DNA of 64,000 bases from positions 62,001 to 126,000 of the forward strand of contig NZ_CP034464.1 of assembly GCF_003955735.1 (NCBI RefSeq), read 5' to 3'. Every line of letters starts with the position of its first letter. Position 1 is the first letter of the stretch. The position numbers and the translations under genes were made by a program. A model generated the notes under the pieces. The model made no database searches and had not been told where the DNA came from. It saw only the letters and a list, made by a program, of their open reading frames with translations. Source of the stretch: Undibacterium parvum (GTDB lineage Bacteria; Pseudomonadota; Gammaproteobacteria; Burkholderiales; Burkholderiaceae_D). This document shows, one piece after another, positions 38,220 to 48,454 of the stretch.

Positions 38220-38969
38220 TTAATCCACCAGGCAGTTAATCTGCTGTGGGTCTAGCTTATCGGCTTCCAACTGTTTTTCACAGGCGATCCCGGCAGCACA
38301 GACTGCTGCGGTCAATTTATCGATTTGCGCTTGCTGCGAAACGGCCTGATCTATCAGTTTATGCAGCGCCTTAGAGATAGGATCATCGCCATTGCCGGTC
38401 ACCCCATACGCACTAAAAATTTGAGCGGCTTTCGCCTCGGCCTGTAGCTGCACATCTTTTTGTATCACATGCGCGGGATTACCCACCGCCGTGGCACCTG
38501 CCGGCACCGGCTTTACCACCACCGAGTTTGAGCCTATCTTGGCACCAGCGCCTATCGTAAAACCACCCAGCACCTTGGCACCAGCACCTACGATGACACC
38601 GGCCCCCAAAGTAGGATGCCGCTTCGCGCCGGCAGAAAGCGAAGTTCCGCCCAAAGTAACGCCCTGGTAAATCGTGCAATCGTCCCCTACTTCGGCGGTC
38701 TCGCCCACCACCACCCCAAAGCCATGATCGATAAACACCCGGCGGCCAATAGTCGCACCGGGGTGTATCTCTATACCTGTCAGTATGCGCGCCAGATAAG
38801 AGATGAAACGCCCCAGCCACTTCCAGCCACGCAACCAACACCATTTGGCCCAACCATGCATCACGATGGCTTGAAAGCCAGGGTAGCAGGTAATCACCTC
38901 CCAGGCAGTGCGGGCGGCAGGATCGCGTTGGATAATACTGGCAATATCTTCACGTAAGTGAGTAAACAT
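38220..38969 (-). CDS. cysE: Serine O-acetyltransferase CysE
   Basis: 249 residues. The N-terminal helical domain ([20 protein letters not shown]) is followed by the left-handed beta-helix with [20 protein letters not shown] and GVTLGG...[10 protein letters not shown], the catalytic His region. The C-terminal extension after about 190 is unusual in length. It makes O-acetylserine for cysteine synthesis. No Shine-Dalgarno precedes the ATG; instead the 70-nt leader is almost all pyrimidine on the coding strand. Confidence 0.93.
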   Translation of the reverse strand: MFTHLREDIASIIQRDPAARTAWEVITCYPGFQAIVMHGWAKWCWLRGWKWLGRFISYLARILTGIEIHPGATIGRRVFIDHGFGVVVGETAEVGDDCTIYQGVTLGGTSLSAGAKRHPTLGAGVIVGAGAKVLGGFTIGAGAKIGSNSVVVKPVPAGATAVGNPAHVIQKDVQLQAEAKAAQIFSAYGVTGNGDDPISKALHKLIDQAVSQQAQIDKLTAAVCAAGIACEKQLEADKLDPQQINCLVD

Positions 38970-39108
38970 GGAATGAATAAAAGTAAAAGAGAGTAAAGGA
39001 GAAAAACGAGAGCAAAAAAAGAGGGAAGAAAAGAGCGCAACTTGGCTATCTTAGCCTGCGCAGAAAAATTTTGCTGAGCAGGTGCGCTTTTAAAGCTTGA
39101 GCAAGATC

Positions 39109-39142
39109 AAAAAAAAGGGAAAGCCAAGCTTTCCCTTTTTTT
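39109..39142 (-). terminator. Intrinsic terminator after rlmB
   Basis: Stem GGGAAAGC/GCTTTCCC with a CAA loop and A/T tracts on both sides, 15 bp past the rlmB stop. Confidence 0.9.
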
Positions 39143-39156
39143 ATTCAGGCCAAAAA

Positions 39157-39897
39157 CTAGCCGCGCGCTAAGCGCTGCCTACGCGCCTCATACAGACAAA
39201 CCCCAGAAGCCACCGAGACGTTAAGACTCTCGACCGTGCCGAACATAGGAATCTGCACCAGCACATCACAGGTTTCTCTGGTCAAGCGGCGCATGCCCTC
39301 GCCTTCTGAGCCCATCACGATGGCGATACCGCCAGTAAAATCGACATCGTAAATGTCTTTTTCTACGTCATCAGAAGTGCCGACCAGCATGATGTCGCGC
39401 TCTTTTAATTCACGCAGAGTGCGCGCCAGATTGGTTACCGTGATGTAGGGCACTGTTTCAGCCGCGCCACTGGCAACCTTGGCAGCTGTCGCATTGAGGC
39501 CAACAGCACGGTCTTTAGGTGCAATCACCGCATGAGCACCAACACCATCAGCGACCCGCAAACAAGCGCCCAGATTATGCGGATCAGTAATCCCATCCAA
39601 AATCAATAACAAAGGCGGACCTTCTATTGCATCTAATAATTCATCGAGATTGCGAGCCAAGGATAATTCACCAGCCTTGGCCACCACGCCTTGATGACGG
39701 CGAGTGCCGACTATATTTGACAAACGCTGATCATCGGTAGGAATCACCCTGACTCCAGCCGACTTTGCAGCATGAATTAGATCTTGCATACGTCGATCAG
39801 AACGCCCGCTATCAACATAAATTTCCTCCACAGTCGAAGCCTCGTGACGGATGCGCGAGGTGACTGCGTGGAAACCAAAAATCATTTTACTTTTCAT
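39157..39897 (-). CDS. rlmB: 23S rRNA (guanosine-2251-2'-O)-methyltransferase RlmB
   Basis: 246 residues. The small N-terminal substrate domain ([20 protein letters not shown]) precedes the SPOUT domain with [38 protein letters not shown] and [20 protein letters not shown]. It methylates G2251 of 23S rRNA. It follows rnr by 65 bp, the same pairing seen in enterobacteria. Confidence 0.96.
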   Translation of the reverse strand: MKSKMIFGFHAVTSRIRHEASTVEEIYVDSGRSDRRMQDLIHAAKSAGVRVIPTDDQRLSNIVGTRRHQGVVAKAGELSLARNLDELLDAIEGPPLLLILDGITDPHNLGACLRVADGVGAHAVIAPKDRAVGLNATAAKVASGAAETVPYITVTNLARTLRELKERDIMLVGTSDDVEKDIYDVDFTGGIAIVMGSEGEGMRRLTRETCDVLVQIPMFGTVESLNVSVASGVCLYEARRQRLARG

Positions 39898-39962
39898 ATT
39901 TACTTCTCACTCTTCTTAACACACATTGCAAACGCTAGCCTTGGACTATCGGGGTCCAACTA

Positions 39963-42428
39963 CTAGCGTTTTTTCTTAGTCGATCTGGTATTTCTAGAGG
40001 CATTCCCGGCGCGTGCTGGAGTTGGTTTGGCGCGCCCAGAACCCTGAGCAGCGAGCGCTACAGGCTCGGTCGTAGTCCGCTTTACTGAGGATTTGCCTGT
40101 CGCCTTAGCCGATTTCGATCCTTGCTTACTGCCTTCGGCTATATGACTCTTGGCACGAGCGCCGCCCGCCATACGATCGCCCGGCATTGCAGCGCGCGCC
40201 GATGGCGCTTGCACGATAGACAAATCGATCTTACGCGCATCCAAATCAACCCGACTCACCTGCACCCGCACTCTATCGGTCAACTGATAGCGCTTGCCAG
40301 TACGCTCGCCGCGTAACTCATGCCTTGCATCATCGAACTGGAAGTAATCCGCACCTAGTTCGGTAATGTGTACCAAGCCTTCGATATAAATATCATCGAG
40401 CTGCACAAAAATACCGAACTGTGTCACTGCCGAAATCGTGCCGGTAAATTCTTCACCGAGTTTATTTTTAATGAAGTAACACTTCAACCAGGCCTCGACA
40501 TCACGCGAAGCCTCATCTGCCCGCCGTTCATTGGCGGAACAATGGGTGCCAAGCGCATCCCAGATAGTCAGATCTTTTTCTGGCTTTTTCTTACCCGCAG
40601 CCTTATCCGCAACTTGCTGTTTGCGCGCCGCGTTCGAAATCGTGGTGTTGAGCAAACTGGCATCTATGCCTTTGGGCTCGTATTTTTTTCCGAGCAAGAT
40701 CGCTTTGATGGCTCTATGCGTCAGTAAATCTGGGTAACGCCGTATCGGGCTAGTAAAGTGGGCGTAAGCATCGTAAGACAAGCCAAAATGGCCGATATTG
40801 TCGGGGCTGTACACGGCTTGCTGCATCGACCTTAACAACATGGTTTGCAATAAGGGTGCGTCCGGACGTCCCTTAACTTTTTGCATTAGCTCAGCATAAT
40901 CGGAAGCTGTCGGTGAATCACCGCCGCCCAAATGCAAACTAACCTGTTTCAGGAAATTTCTGACCTGAGTTAATTTTTCTTTGGTTGGACTAGCATGAAT
41001 ACGGTAAGTACCAGGGTGCTTGTGTTGCGCCAATAAATCTGCAGCACAGACATTGGCCGCCAACATGCATTCCTCGATCAGCTTGTGCGCATCATTACGG
41101 GTGCGCGGCAGAATTTTCTCTATCTTGCCGACCGCATTGCAAACGATATAGGTTTCTGTCGTTTCGAAATCAATCGCACCGCGCAAATGACGCGCCTTCA
41201 ATAAGGACTGAAAGCAATCGTACAAATGCAGGAGATGCGGCACCAAAGTCATGCGCTTGTTCGCCTCTGGGCCTTTGGTATTACCCAAAATGGCGGCGAC
41301 TTCGGTGTAAGTGAAACGCGCTGCAGAGTGGATAACCGCTGGATAAAATTGATACGCCGTGACTTCGCCCTGTGCCGTAATCACCATGTCGCACACCAAG
41401 GTCAATCTATCGACATCGGGATTGAGCGAGCACAAGCCATTGGATAATTTTTCCGGCAGCATAGGAATAACCCGACGCGGAAAATACACCGAGGTGCTGC
41501 GCAATAAAGCATCACTATCCAAGGCGTCGTTAGGCTTGACGTAATGACTGACGTCAGCAATCGCAACGATCAACCTATGGCCTTTCACCCTACCGATTTT
41601 TACCGGTTCGCAATACACCGCATCATCAAAATCACGCGCATCTTCGCCATCTATCGTGACCATAGGAATATCGCGCAGATCAACTCTTTCGAGCAGATCG
41701 CCAGGTTTAACCTCGCTAGGTAGCTTGCTGGCAGCTTTTTTTGCCGGCTCAGAAAATTCGTGCGGCACGCCAAACTTTCTGACGGCAATTTCAATTTCCA
41801 TGCCTGGATCGTCGACATCGCCCAGGATCTCAACTATTTTACCCACGGCCTGCGCGTATTTAGTCGGCTGCTCAATCAAGGCCACACTCACTACCTGACC
41901 TGATTTTGCTTTGCCAGGCGAACCTGAAATTAAAATATCTTGACTGAAACGTTTATCTTCGGGTGCGACTATCCAGGCACCATTTTCATTCAAGAGTCGC
42001 CCTATCACGTGGGTGTTGGCGCGCTCCAAAATTTCTACGATTCCGCCTTCCAGGCGACCGCGCCTATCGGTGCCGACCACGCGCGCGCTGACTCTATCGC
42101 CGTGCAAGACACGCTGCATCTCGCGCTCGGGCAAATACAGATCTTCACTACCGTCATCCGGCGTCAGAAAACCATAACCATCCCGATGACTGCTCACTCG
42201 ACCGGAAATAAAATTCTCGTGGTTCGCCAGCGTGTAATTTCCCAATTTATCCAACTTGAGCTGGCCGTCTCTCTCCATCGCATTGAGGCGCCTCACCATG
42301 CCATCAAGCTCTTCAGGCTTGACACCTAAAGCGCCTGCGATCGTATCAATTTTTTGCTGACTTTTCGTGGTGCGCAGGATGCCGAGAATTTCCTCGCGGC
42401 TAGGGATGGGGTAGGAATGTTTATTCAA
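39963..42428 (-). CDS. rnr: Exoribonuclease R
   Basis: 821 residues. Order: winged-helix N-terminus, cold-shock domains (SGRVSSHRDGYGFLTPDD), the RNB catalytic domain with IDGEDARDFDDAVYCE (metal-binding Asp cluster), an S1 domain (FTGTISAVTQFGIFVQLDDI) and a lysine-rich tail. RNase R degrades structured RNA and takes part in tmRNA quality control and rRNA turnover. It heads the rnr-rlmB operon. Confidence 0.96.
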   Translation of the reverse strand: MNKHSYPIPSREEILGILRTTKSQQKIDTIAGALGVKPEELDGMVRRLNAMERDGQLKLDKLGNYTLANHENFISGRVSSHRDGYGFLTPDDGSEDLYLPEREMQRVLHGDRVSARVVGTDRRGRLEGGIVEILERANTHVIGRLLNENGAWIVAPEDKRFSQDILISGSPGKAKSGQVVSVALIEQPTKYAQAVGKIVEILGDVDDPGMEIEIAVRKFGVPHEFSEPAKKAASKLPSEVKPGDLLERVDLRDIPMVTIDGEDARDFDDAVYCEPVKIGRVKGHRLIVAIADVSHYVKPNDALDSDALLRSTSVYFPRRVIPMLPEKLSNGLCSLNPDVDRLTLVCDMVITAQGEVTAYQFYPAVIHSAARFTYTEVAAILGNTKGPEANKRMTLVPHLLHLYDCFQSLLKARHLRGAIDFETTETYIVCNAVGKIEKILPRTRNDAHKLIEECMLAANVCAADLLAQHKHPGTYRIHASPTKEKLTQVRNFLKQVSLHLGGGDSPTASDYAELMQKVKGRPDAPLLQTMLLRSMQQAVYSPDNIGHFGLSYDAYAHFTSPIRRYPDLLTHRAIKAILLGKKYEPKGIDASLLNTTISNAARKQQVADKAAGKKKPEKDLTIWDALGTHCSANERRADEASRDVEAWLKCYFIKNKLGEEFTGTISAVTQFGIFVQLDDIYIEGLVHITELGADYFQFDDARHELRGERTGKRYQLTDRVRVQVSRVDLDARKIDLSIVQAPSARAAMPGDRMAGGARAKSHIAEGSKQGSKSAKATGKSSVKRTTTEPVALAAQGSGRAKPTPARAGNASRNTRSTKKKR

Positions 42429-42591
42429 GAGGCTAGCGTCTTTTCTGTTGTAAATAACGTTTATCAGTACCTTCGCACCAACTCCCCCTAGTTTACCGGA
42501 GAGCTCCCAAATTACCTAACTTTACACTACTTATTATTTTCCTTTGCCCTGTATCAGGCAAGTATTAAATAAGTAAATCCCACCTAAGCCA

Positions 42592-42619
42592 TTGACATAA
42601 ACCTTAGATACTCTATAAT
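42592..42619 (+). promoter_or_regulatory. Consensus sigma-70 promoter of the first tRNA-Leu
   Basis: TTGACA (42592-42597), 16 nt, TATAAT (42614-42619): both hexamers are perfect. The tRNA begins 13 nt later. Confidence 0.85.
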
Positions 42620-42632
42620 CATGGTCTTCGTT

Positions 42633-42717
42633 GCCCACGTGGCGGAATTGGTAGACGCGCATGGTTCAGGTCCATGTGCCTTCGGGTGTGGGGGTTCGAG
42701 TCCCTCCGTGGGCACCA
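42633..42717 (+). tRNA. tRNA-Leu (CAG), copy 1
   Basis: 85 nt including an encoded CCA. Acceptor arms GCCCACG/CGTGGGC, D arm with AATTGGTAGACGCG, anticodon stem CATGG/CCATG around TTCAGGT (anticodon CAG), a long variable arm (GCCTTCGGGTG) typical of class II tRNAs, and T arm GGGGGTTCGAGTCCCTC. It decodes CUG. Confidence 0.97.
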
Positions 42718-42727
42718 GCAGTTTTGA

Positions 42728-42757
42728 AAGCCCGTTGATACGTCAACGGGCTTTTTC
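42728..42757 (+). terminator. Terminator of tRNA-Leu copy 1
   Basis: Stem AAGCCCGTTGA/TCAACGGGCTT with loop TACG, then TTT. The same hairpin recurs after copy 2. Confidence 0.88.
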
Positions 42758-42817
42758 ATTTTCAGACAGTGCTTGCCTTCCGCGCACGCTCAAGTATTAA
42801 AATACCACTTCATTTAA

Positions 42818-42847
42818 TTGCCACAGCCACAGCCAATACTATATAAT
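42818..42847 (+). promoter_or_regulatory. Sigma-70 promoter of the second tRNA-Leu
   Basis: TTGCCA (42818-42823), 18 nt, TATAAT (42842-42847). Weaker than the copy 1 promoter. Confidence 0.65.
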
Positions 42848-42859
42848 TTTGCCTTCGCT

Positions 42860-42944
42860 GCCCACGTGGCGGAATTGGTAGACGCGCATGGTTCAGGTCC
42901 ATGTGCCTTCGGGTGTGGGGGTTCGAGTCCCTCCGTGGGCACCA
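42860..42944 (+). tRNA. tRNA-Leu (CAG), copy 2
   Basis: Identical to copy 1 over all 85 nt, with the same 3' flank and terminator hairpin, so the pair arose by tandem duplication of a unit of about 227 bp. The promoter regions have diverged. Confidence 0.97.
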
Positions 42945-42954
42945 GCAATTTTAA

Positions 42955-42985
42955 AAGCCCGTTGATACGTCAACGGGCTTTTTCA
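42955..42985 (+). terminator. Terminator of tRNA-Leu copy 2
   Basis: Same GCCCGTTGA/TCAACGGGC hairpin as after copy 1, followed by TTTTT. A run of seven C and CTCCTCC follows near 43005. Confidence 0.88.
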
Positions 42986-43031
42986 TTTCCGAAATAGCCC
43001 CCCCCCTCCTCCGGCTTAAGATTGAAACCTC

Positions 43032-43064
43032 AAAAAAAAATGGAAGCAAAATAAATTGCTTCCA
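43032..43064 (-). terminator. Terminator of the purA/phosphoribosyltransferase unit
   Basis: Stem TGGAAGCAA/TTGCTTCCA with loop AATAAA; on the minus strand it is followed by nine T. It is 12 bp past the stop at 43076. Confidence 0.85.
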
Positions 43065-43075
43065 TTCTTCAAATA

Positions 43076-43615
43076 TTAACTCTCGCCTTTTTTCAACCAG
43101 GCGCTGAGTTGATGCGGCCTTAGACTGTCGTACTCTTCAAAAGGCTGATGTATCCATGGATTACTTTCCAGATAATCGAGATAGTAATCTGGGCGTATCG
43201 ACGAACAAGCCTTGCACCAGATTACCGCCGACTTCACATCCGTCACGGAAGGAAAATTTTCTCGTAGATGGTGCAACACCTTTTCCAAGGTAATTCCAGA
43301 ATCGACCAAATCATCAACCACCAACACCCGCCCCTGCAAACTGCCTTTGGTCATGGAAATATATTTACCAATATCCAGCGCGCCCTGTAATGTGCCCGAT
43401 TCTTCACGATATGAACTGGTCGACAAAATCGCCAAAGGTACATCAAAAATACGTGAAAAAATATCGCCTGGGCGCAAGCCGCCACGAGCCAGACACAATA
43501 CCTGATCAAACTTCCAGCCCGACTCGTGTACTTTTAACGCGAGTTGCTCCACCGAGCGATGATAGGCATCCCAAGAAACCCAAAGGTCTTTTTCTGTAGA
43601 TGTTGGTGTATTCAT
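43076..43615 (-). CDS. Phosphoribosyltransferase (type I fold)
   Basis: 179 residues. The PRPP-binding loop is VLVVDDLVDSGITL, and LARGGLRPGDIFSRIF gives the pyrophosphate loop. The family interconverts a nucleobase and nucleotide using PRPP; being 22 bp after purA suggests purine salvage, such as xanthine/hypoxanthine, but the specificity is not certain from sequence. Confidence 0.8.
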   Translation of the reverse strand: MNTPTSTEKDLWVSWDAYHRSVEQLALKVHESGWKFDQVLCLARGGLRPGDIFSRIFDVPLAILSTSSYREESGTLQGALDIGKYISMTKGSLQGRVLVVDDLVDSGITLEKVLHHLRENFPSVTDVKSAVIWCKACSSIRPDYYLDYLESNPWIHQPFEEYDSLRPHQLSAWLKKGES

Positions 43616-43637
43616 TTCTATTTCTTCTCAAACTTAC

Positions 43638-44954
<1,317 letters not shown>

Positions 44955-46106
44955 TTAACCTACATTATTAAGAACCCACTGTCCATCTTCGAATACGACT
45001 GCCCTATTGCAATCAAATTCGTCCTGTTCGCTCTCGTGACCCGGCAAACTTTGAATAACTACCTCACCCGCCTGCCGCAATTCGCAAATTTTCTGCCTAA
45101 GCTTGGCATCTTGACTCCAAGGGGCGAAAATAGCATTTTTTCGCTCAGCAGAAGGCATTAGTCGCGCCAACTCCCGTAAATCTAAAGAGAATCCGGTGGC
45201 GGGACGAGCACGTCCAAAAGCCTCACCAACATGGTCATAACGACCGCCACGTGCCACCGCATTTGGTAAGCCTGGTACAAAAACGCTAAACATCACTCCG
45301 CTGTGGTAATGATACCCGCGTAAATCTGCAAGATCTATAGACACTTGCGCATTAAGCGCCAGTTTCACCAAAGACTCTAACTCATCAAGTGCAGTGCTAA
45401 TCCCACTCAATTTCGGCAGTAATTCGCGCGCCCTCTGAATCACGGTGGCATCACCATACAGATTGGGTAGATCCAGAAGAGCCTGTCTCACGATAGGTGA
45501 AAAATCTCGCGTAAGCAAATCCAGTGCAGGCAAATCCTTAGATTCGAGCAAAGAAAATAATTGAGCCTCATGTTTCTTCGCTAAATCATCACTCTCCAAA
45601 AGCGCCCGCAATACACCTACGTGACATAAATCCAGACTTACTTCAGAGATATTCGCTATCGCGAGTGTAGCCAGAACCAATTCTTGAATTTCGGCATCAG
45701 CCTCCAAACCAGCGTGCCCATAAATTTCAGCGCCAATTTGTATAGGTTCACGAGTTGCATGCAAACCGGAGGGACGCGTCTGCAAAACACTGCCAGCGTA
45801 ACAAAGGCGTGTCACCGACGATCTATTGAGTAGATGCGCGTCAATTCTGGCTACCTGCGTCGTCATATCGGCACGTATCCCCATGGTACGACCAGACAAT
45901 TGATCAACCAATTTGAATGTACGCAAATCAAGATCTTGTCCGGCGCCCGTTAATAGGGATTCTATGTACTCTAGTAGCGGCGGCATTACCAACTCGTAAC
46001 CATAAAGTCTAAAGTTATCGAGGATTACGCGCCGTAATTCCTCAATTTTGCGTGCCTCGGAAGGCAAGACATCTGCTATGTTTTCGGGTAAAAGCCAGTT
46101 TGGCAT
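44955..46106 (-). CDS. hisZ: ATP phosphoribosyltransferase regulatory subunit
   Basis: 383 residues. It looks like a class II histidyl-tRNA synthetase catalytic core ([59 protein letters not shown]) with no C-terminal anticodon domain. HisZ binds the short form of HisG and makes it active and feedback-sensitive in histidine synthesis. It lies between hflC and purA, as in other Burkholderiales. Confidence 0.92.
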   Translation of the reverse strand: MPNWLLPENIADVLPSEARKIEELRRVILDNFRLYGYELVMPPLLEYIESLLTGAGQDLDLRTFKLVDQLSGRTMGIRADMTTQVARIDAHLLNRSSVTRLCYAGSVLQTRPSGLHATREPIQIGAEIYGHAGLEADAEIQELVLATLAIANISEVSLDLCHVGVLRALLESDDLAKKHEAQLFSLLESKDLPALDLLTRDFSPIVRQALLDLPNLYGDATVIQRARELLPKLSGISTALDELESLVKLALNAQVSIDLADLRGYHYHSGVMFSVFVPGLPNAVARGGRYDHVGEAFGRARPATGFSLDLRELARLMPSAERKNAIFAPWSQDAKLRQKICELRQAGEVVIQSLPGHESEQDEFDCNRAVVFEDGQWVLNNVG

Positions 46107-46171
46107 GAGAATAAATTCAAAAAAACTGTTGGAAAATAAAAGCCGGCAAAATCATCCTGGCGAACCGGACA

Positions 46172-46216
46172 AACGTAGGCAGACTGCAAGCCTAGGGTTT
46201 GCAGTCTGCCTACGTT
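46172..46216. promoter_or_regulatory. Long perfect hairpin between hflC and hisZ
   Basis: AACGTAGGCAGACTGCAA (46172-46189) and TTGCAGTCTGCCTACGTT (46199-46216) form an 18-bp perfect stem with a 9-nt loop. The minus strand has only a weak T run after it (GTTTGTC). It may act as a terminator, attenuator or RNase III site splitting hfl and hisZ-purA expression. Confidence 0.6.
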
Positions 46217-46239
46217 TTCACCACTTAAATGCCTAAATA

Positions 46240-47142
46240 CTATTTCGTTTTGCTAGGAGCAGATATTGAGCCTGTCGCACCTGGACTTTTGAAATACTTA
46301 AAAAATTCAGAGTTGGGATCCACAACTAAAACATCATTTTTCGTCTTAAAACTTGATCTATAGGCTTCGAGGCTGCGATAAAACTTATAGAACTCAGGAT
46401 TTTGACCAAATGCCTGAGCATAAATCTGTGAAGCTTGAGCGTCACCCGCACCCCTAGTCTGCTCCGCCTCTTTATATGCCTCAGCTAGAATAACGACGCG
46501 TTGCTTGTCAGCATCTGCTCGAATTTTTTCGGAATCAGCAAAACCTGTAGAGCGCAACTCATTCGCAACCCGCATACGCTCCGACTTCATTCGATCGTAA
46601 ACTGAATTATTAATTTGCTCAACATAATCGACGCGCTTCAATCTTACATCCACAATTTCAACGCCTATCTGCTTCGCCTCTTCGGTAACTTTGGTACGAA
46701 TTGCAGTCATTACCTTATCACGCTCACCAGAAATGACGTCACGCACAGTACGCTTGGTAATCTCATCATTCAAGGCTGCTTTAACGATTTGAGACATCCT
46801 ATCTCTAGCTCTGCCCTCATCTCCACCAAAGCTAACGTAATACAATTTTGGCGCAACTATATGCCACTTCACATAAGTATCAACCAAGATATTTTTCTTC
46901 TCGGCGGTGATAAATCGATCGGCCTCAGGAGACTCAATTGTCAGAATACGCTTATCTAAGAACAGAACATTTTGAAAAGGCGGAGGCAGCTTAAAATGAA
47001 GTCCTGGCTCGCTAATTACCGACTTAACTTCACCCAAAGCAAACACAATCGCATGGGAGCGTTGATCAACGACAAATATTGTTGACGACAAGACCAATAA
47101 AGCCAAGGCCAGCGCAATCATAGAGGAAGAAAATTTATTCAC
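46240..47142 (-). CDS. hflC: FtsH modulator HflC
   Basis: 300 residues. One N-terminal membrane span (about 6-25, ALALALLVLSSTIFVVDQ) is followed by a band-7/SPFH domain and a coiled coil. HflC and HflK form the membrane cage around the FtsH protease. Its ATG overlaps the hflK stop by one base. Confidence 0.95.
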   Translation of the reverse strand: MNKFSSSMIALALALLVLSSTIFVVDQRSHAIVFALGEVKSVISEPGLHFKLPPPFQNVLFLDKRILTIESPEADRFITAEKKNILVDTYVKWHIVAPKLYYVSFGGDEGRARDRMSQIVKAALNDEITKRTVRDVISGERDKVMTAIRTKVTEEAKQIGVEIVDVRLKRVDYVEQINNSVYDRMKSERMRVANELRSTGFADSEKIRADADKQRVVILAEAYKEAEQTRGAGDAQASQIYAQAFGQNPEFYKFYRSLEAYRSSFKTKNDVLVVDPNSEFFKYFKSPGATGSISAPSKTK

Positions 47143-48410
47143 TATCGTACCTCTCTATCACGGGAATCTCTAACATCGCGAGCTCGACCGTCTTTACTAA
47201 AACGCATTTCCACCGTCGGCACTTGCTCTGTTGCGGCAACTGCTGGCGTAGCCACCGCTGGCTTCGCTACCGCCGAGGCGTCTGATTGGGCAATCAATTT
47301 ATCTAAAGGCAAATAAATCATATTGTTATTATTCTTTGTATCAAGCATCAACTTGGTGGTATTCGAGAAAATTTGTTGCATGGTCTCTAAATACATGCGG
47401 TCTCGTGTGACTAACGGCGCCTTTTGATACTCGGTCAATACTTGCCTAAAGCGTCCGGCATTACCCTCAGAGTTCGCGACAACTTTTGCTTTATATGCCT
47501 CGGACTCTTGCAGCAGTCGCGAAGCTTCACCCCTAGCCTTAGGAATCACGTCATTTGCATAGGCCTGACCTTCATTTTTTTGACGTTCTTTGTCCTGCCC
47601 AGCCTTTACGGCATCGTCGAATGCAGCCTGTACTTGCTCCGGAGGCTGAACCCCTTGCATCGTCACATTTGTGATTTGCACACCCGCCTTATACCGATCC
47701 AAAACCTGCTGCATAAGACTGTTCACATCCAAGGCCACTTTTTCGCGCCCTTCATAAAGAACAAAATCCATCTTGCTGCGTCCAACGATTTCACGAATCG
47801 CAGTCTCAGCGACTTGTCTTATCATTTCTTCTTGATCACGATTATTGTAAAGCCATTGCGCTGCATCCTTCAGCTTGTACTGCACTGCGAATTGAATGTC
47901 GATAATATTCTCATCGTCAGTCAACATCAGAGCTTCTTTGGGCTGCTTGTTCTTAACATTTGAACGATAGCCCACTTCCACAGTTCTTACTTGTGACACG
48001 TTAACAATCTCATGCCCTTGGATGGGTGCTGGCCAACGCCAGTTAAACCCTGCTGACGTCGAGTGACTATACTTGCCAAACGTAGTGATAACCGCTGTTT
48101 GACCTTCCTGAACAATAAAAAAGCCGCTAACAGTCCAGATGAAAACAACGACCGCCAAGATAACGGCAATACCAATTTTTGCACCGGCAGCATCTGGAGA
48201 GAACCCACCACTGCCACCACCGTCACCACTTCCCTTACCACCCAGCAATTGACTAATGCGCTGATTAAAATCACGCCAAAGCTGATCCAGATCTGGTGGG
48301 CCGTCGGAGGGTTTTTTTCCATCCTGATTATTGTTTTGCGAGCCACGTCCCCATTGCGGGTCGTTTAGTGACAACGTCAAACCAATTCTTTTTAAAAGTG
48401 AAACAAGCAT
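47142..48410 (-). CDS. hflK: FtsH modulator HflK
   Basis: 422 residues from ATG 48410 (MLVSLLKRIGLTLSLNDPQW); TTG 48425 is in frame but unlikely. The Gly-rich cytoplasmic N-terminus (GGKGSGDGGGSGG) is followed by a membrane span (about 85-106), a band-7 domain and a coiled coil. Works with HflC. It is 44 bp downstream of hflX. Confidence 0.95.
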   Translation of the reverse strand: MLVSLLKRIGLTLSLNDPQWGRGSQNNNQDGKKPSDGPPDLDQLWRDFNQRISQLLGGKGSGDGGGSGGFSPDAAGAKIGIAVILAVVVFIWTVSGFFIVQEGQTAVITTFGKYSHSTSAGFNWRWPAPIQGHEIVNVSQVRTVEVGYRSNVKNKQPKEALMLTDDENIIDIQFAVQYKLKDAAQWLYNNRDQEEMIRQVAETAIREIVGRSKMDFVLYEGREKVALDVNSLMQQVLDRYKAGVQITNVTMQGVQPPEQVQAAFDDAVKAGQDKERQKNEGQAYANDVIPKARGEASRLLQESEAYKAKVVANSEGNAGRFRQVLTEYQKAPLVTRDRMYLETMQQIFSNTTKLMLDTKNNNNMIYLPLDKLIAQSDASAVAKPAVATPAVAATEQVPTVEMRFSKDGRARDVRDSRDREVR

Positions 48411-48454
48411 TCTGTCGTTATCCAATTAAATAGTGGGCTGAACTACAAGCAAGC

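Noticed and set aside
42990..43020. Run of seven C plus CTCCTCC after the second tRNA as a possible assembly join
   Set aside because: Homopolymers of this length are common in intergenic DNA, and both flanks read normally.
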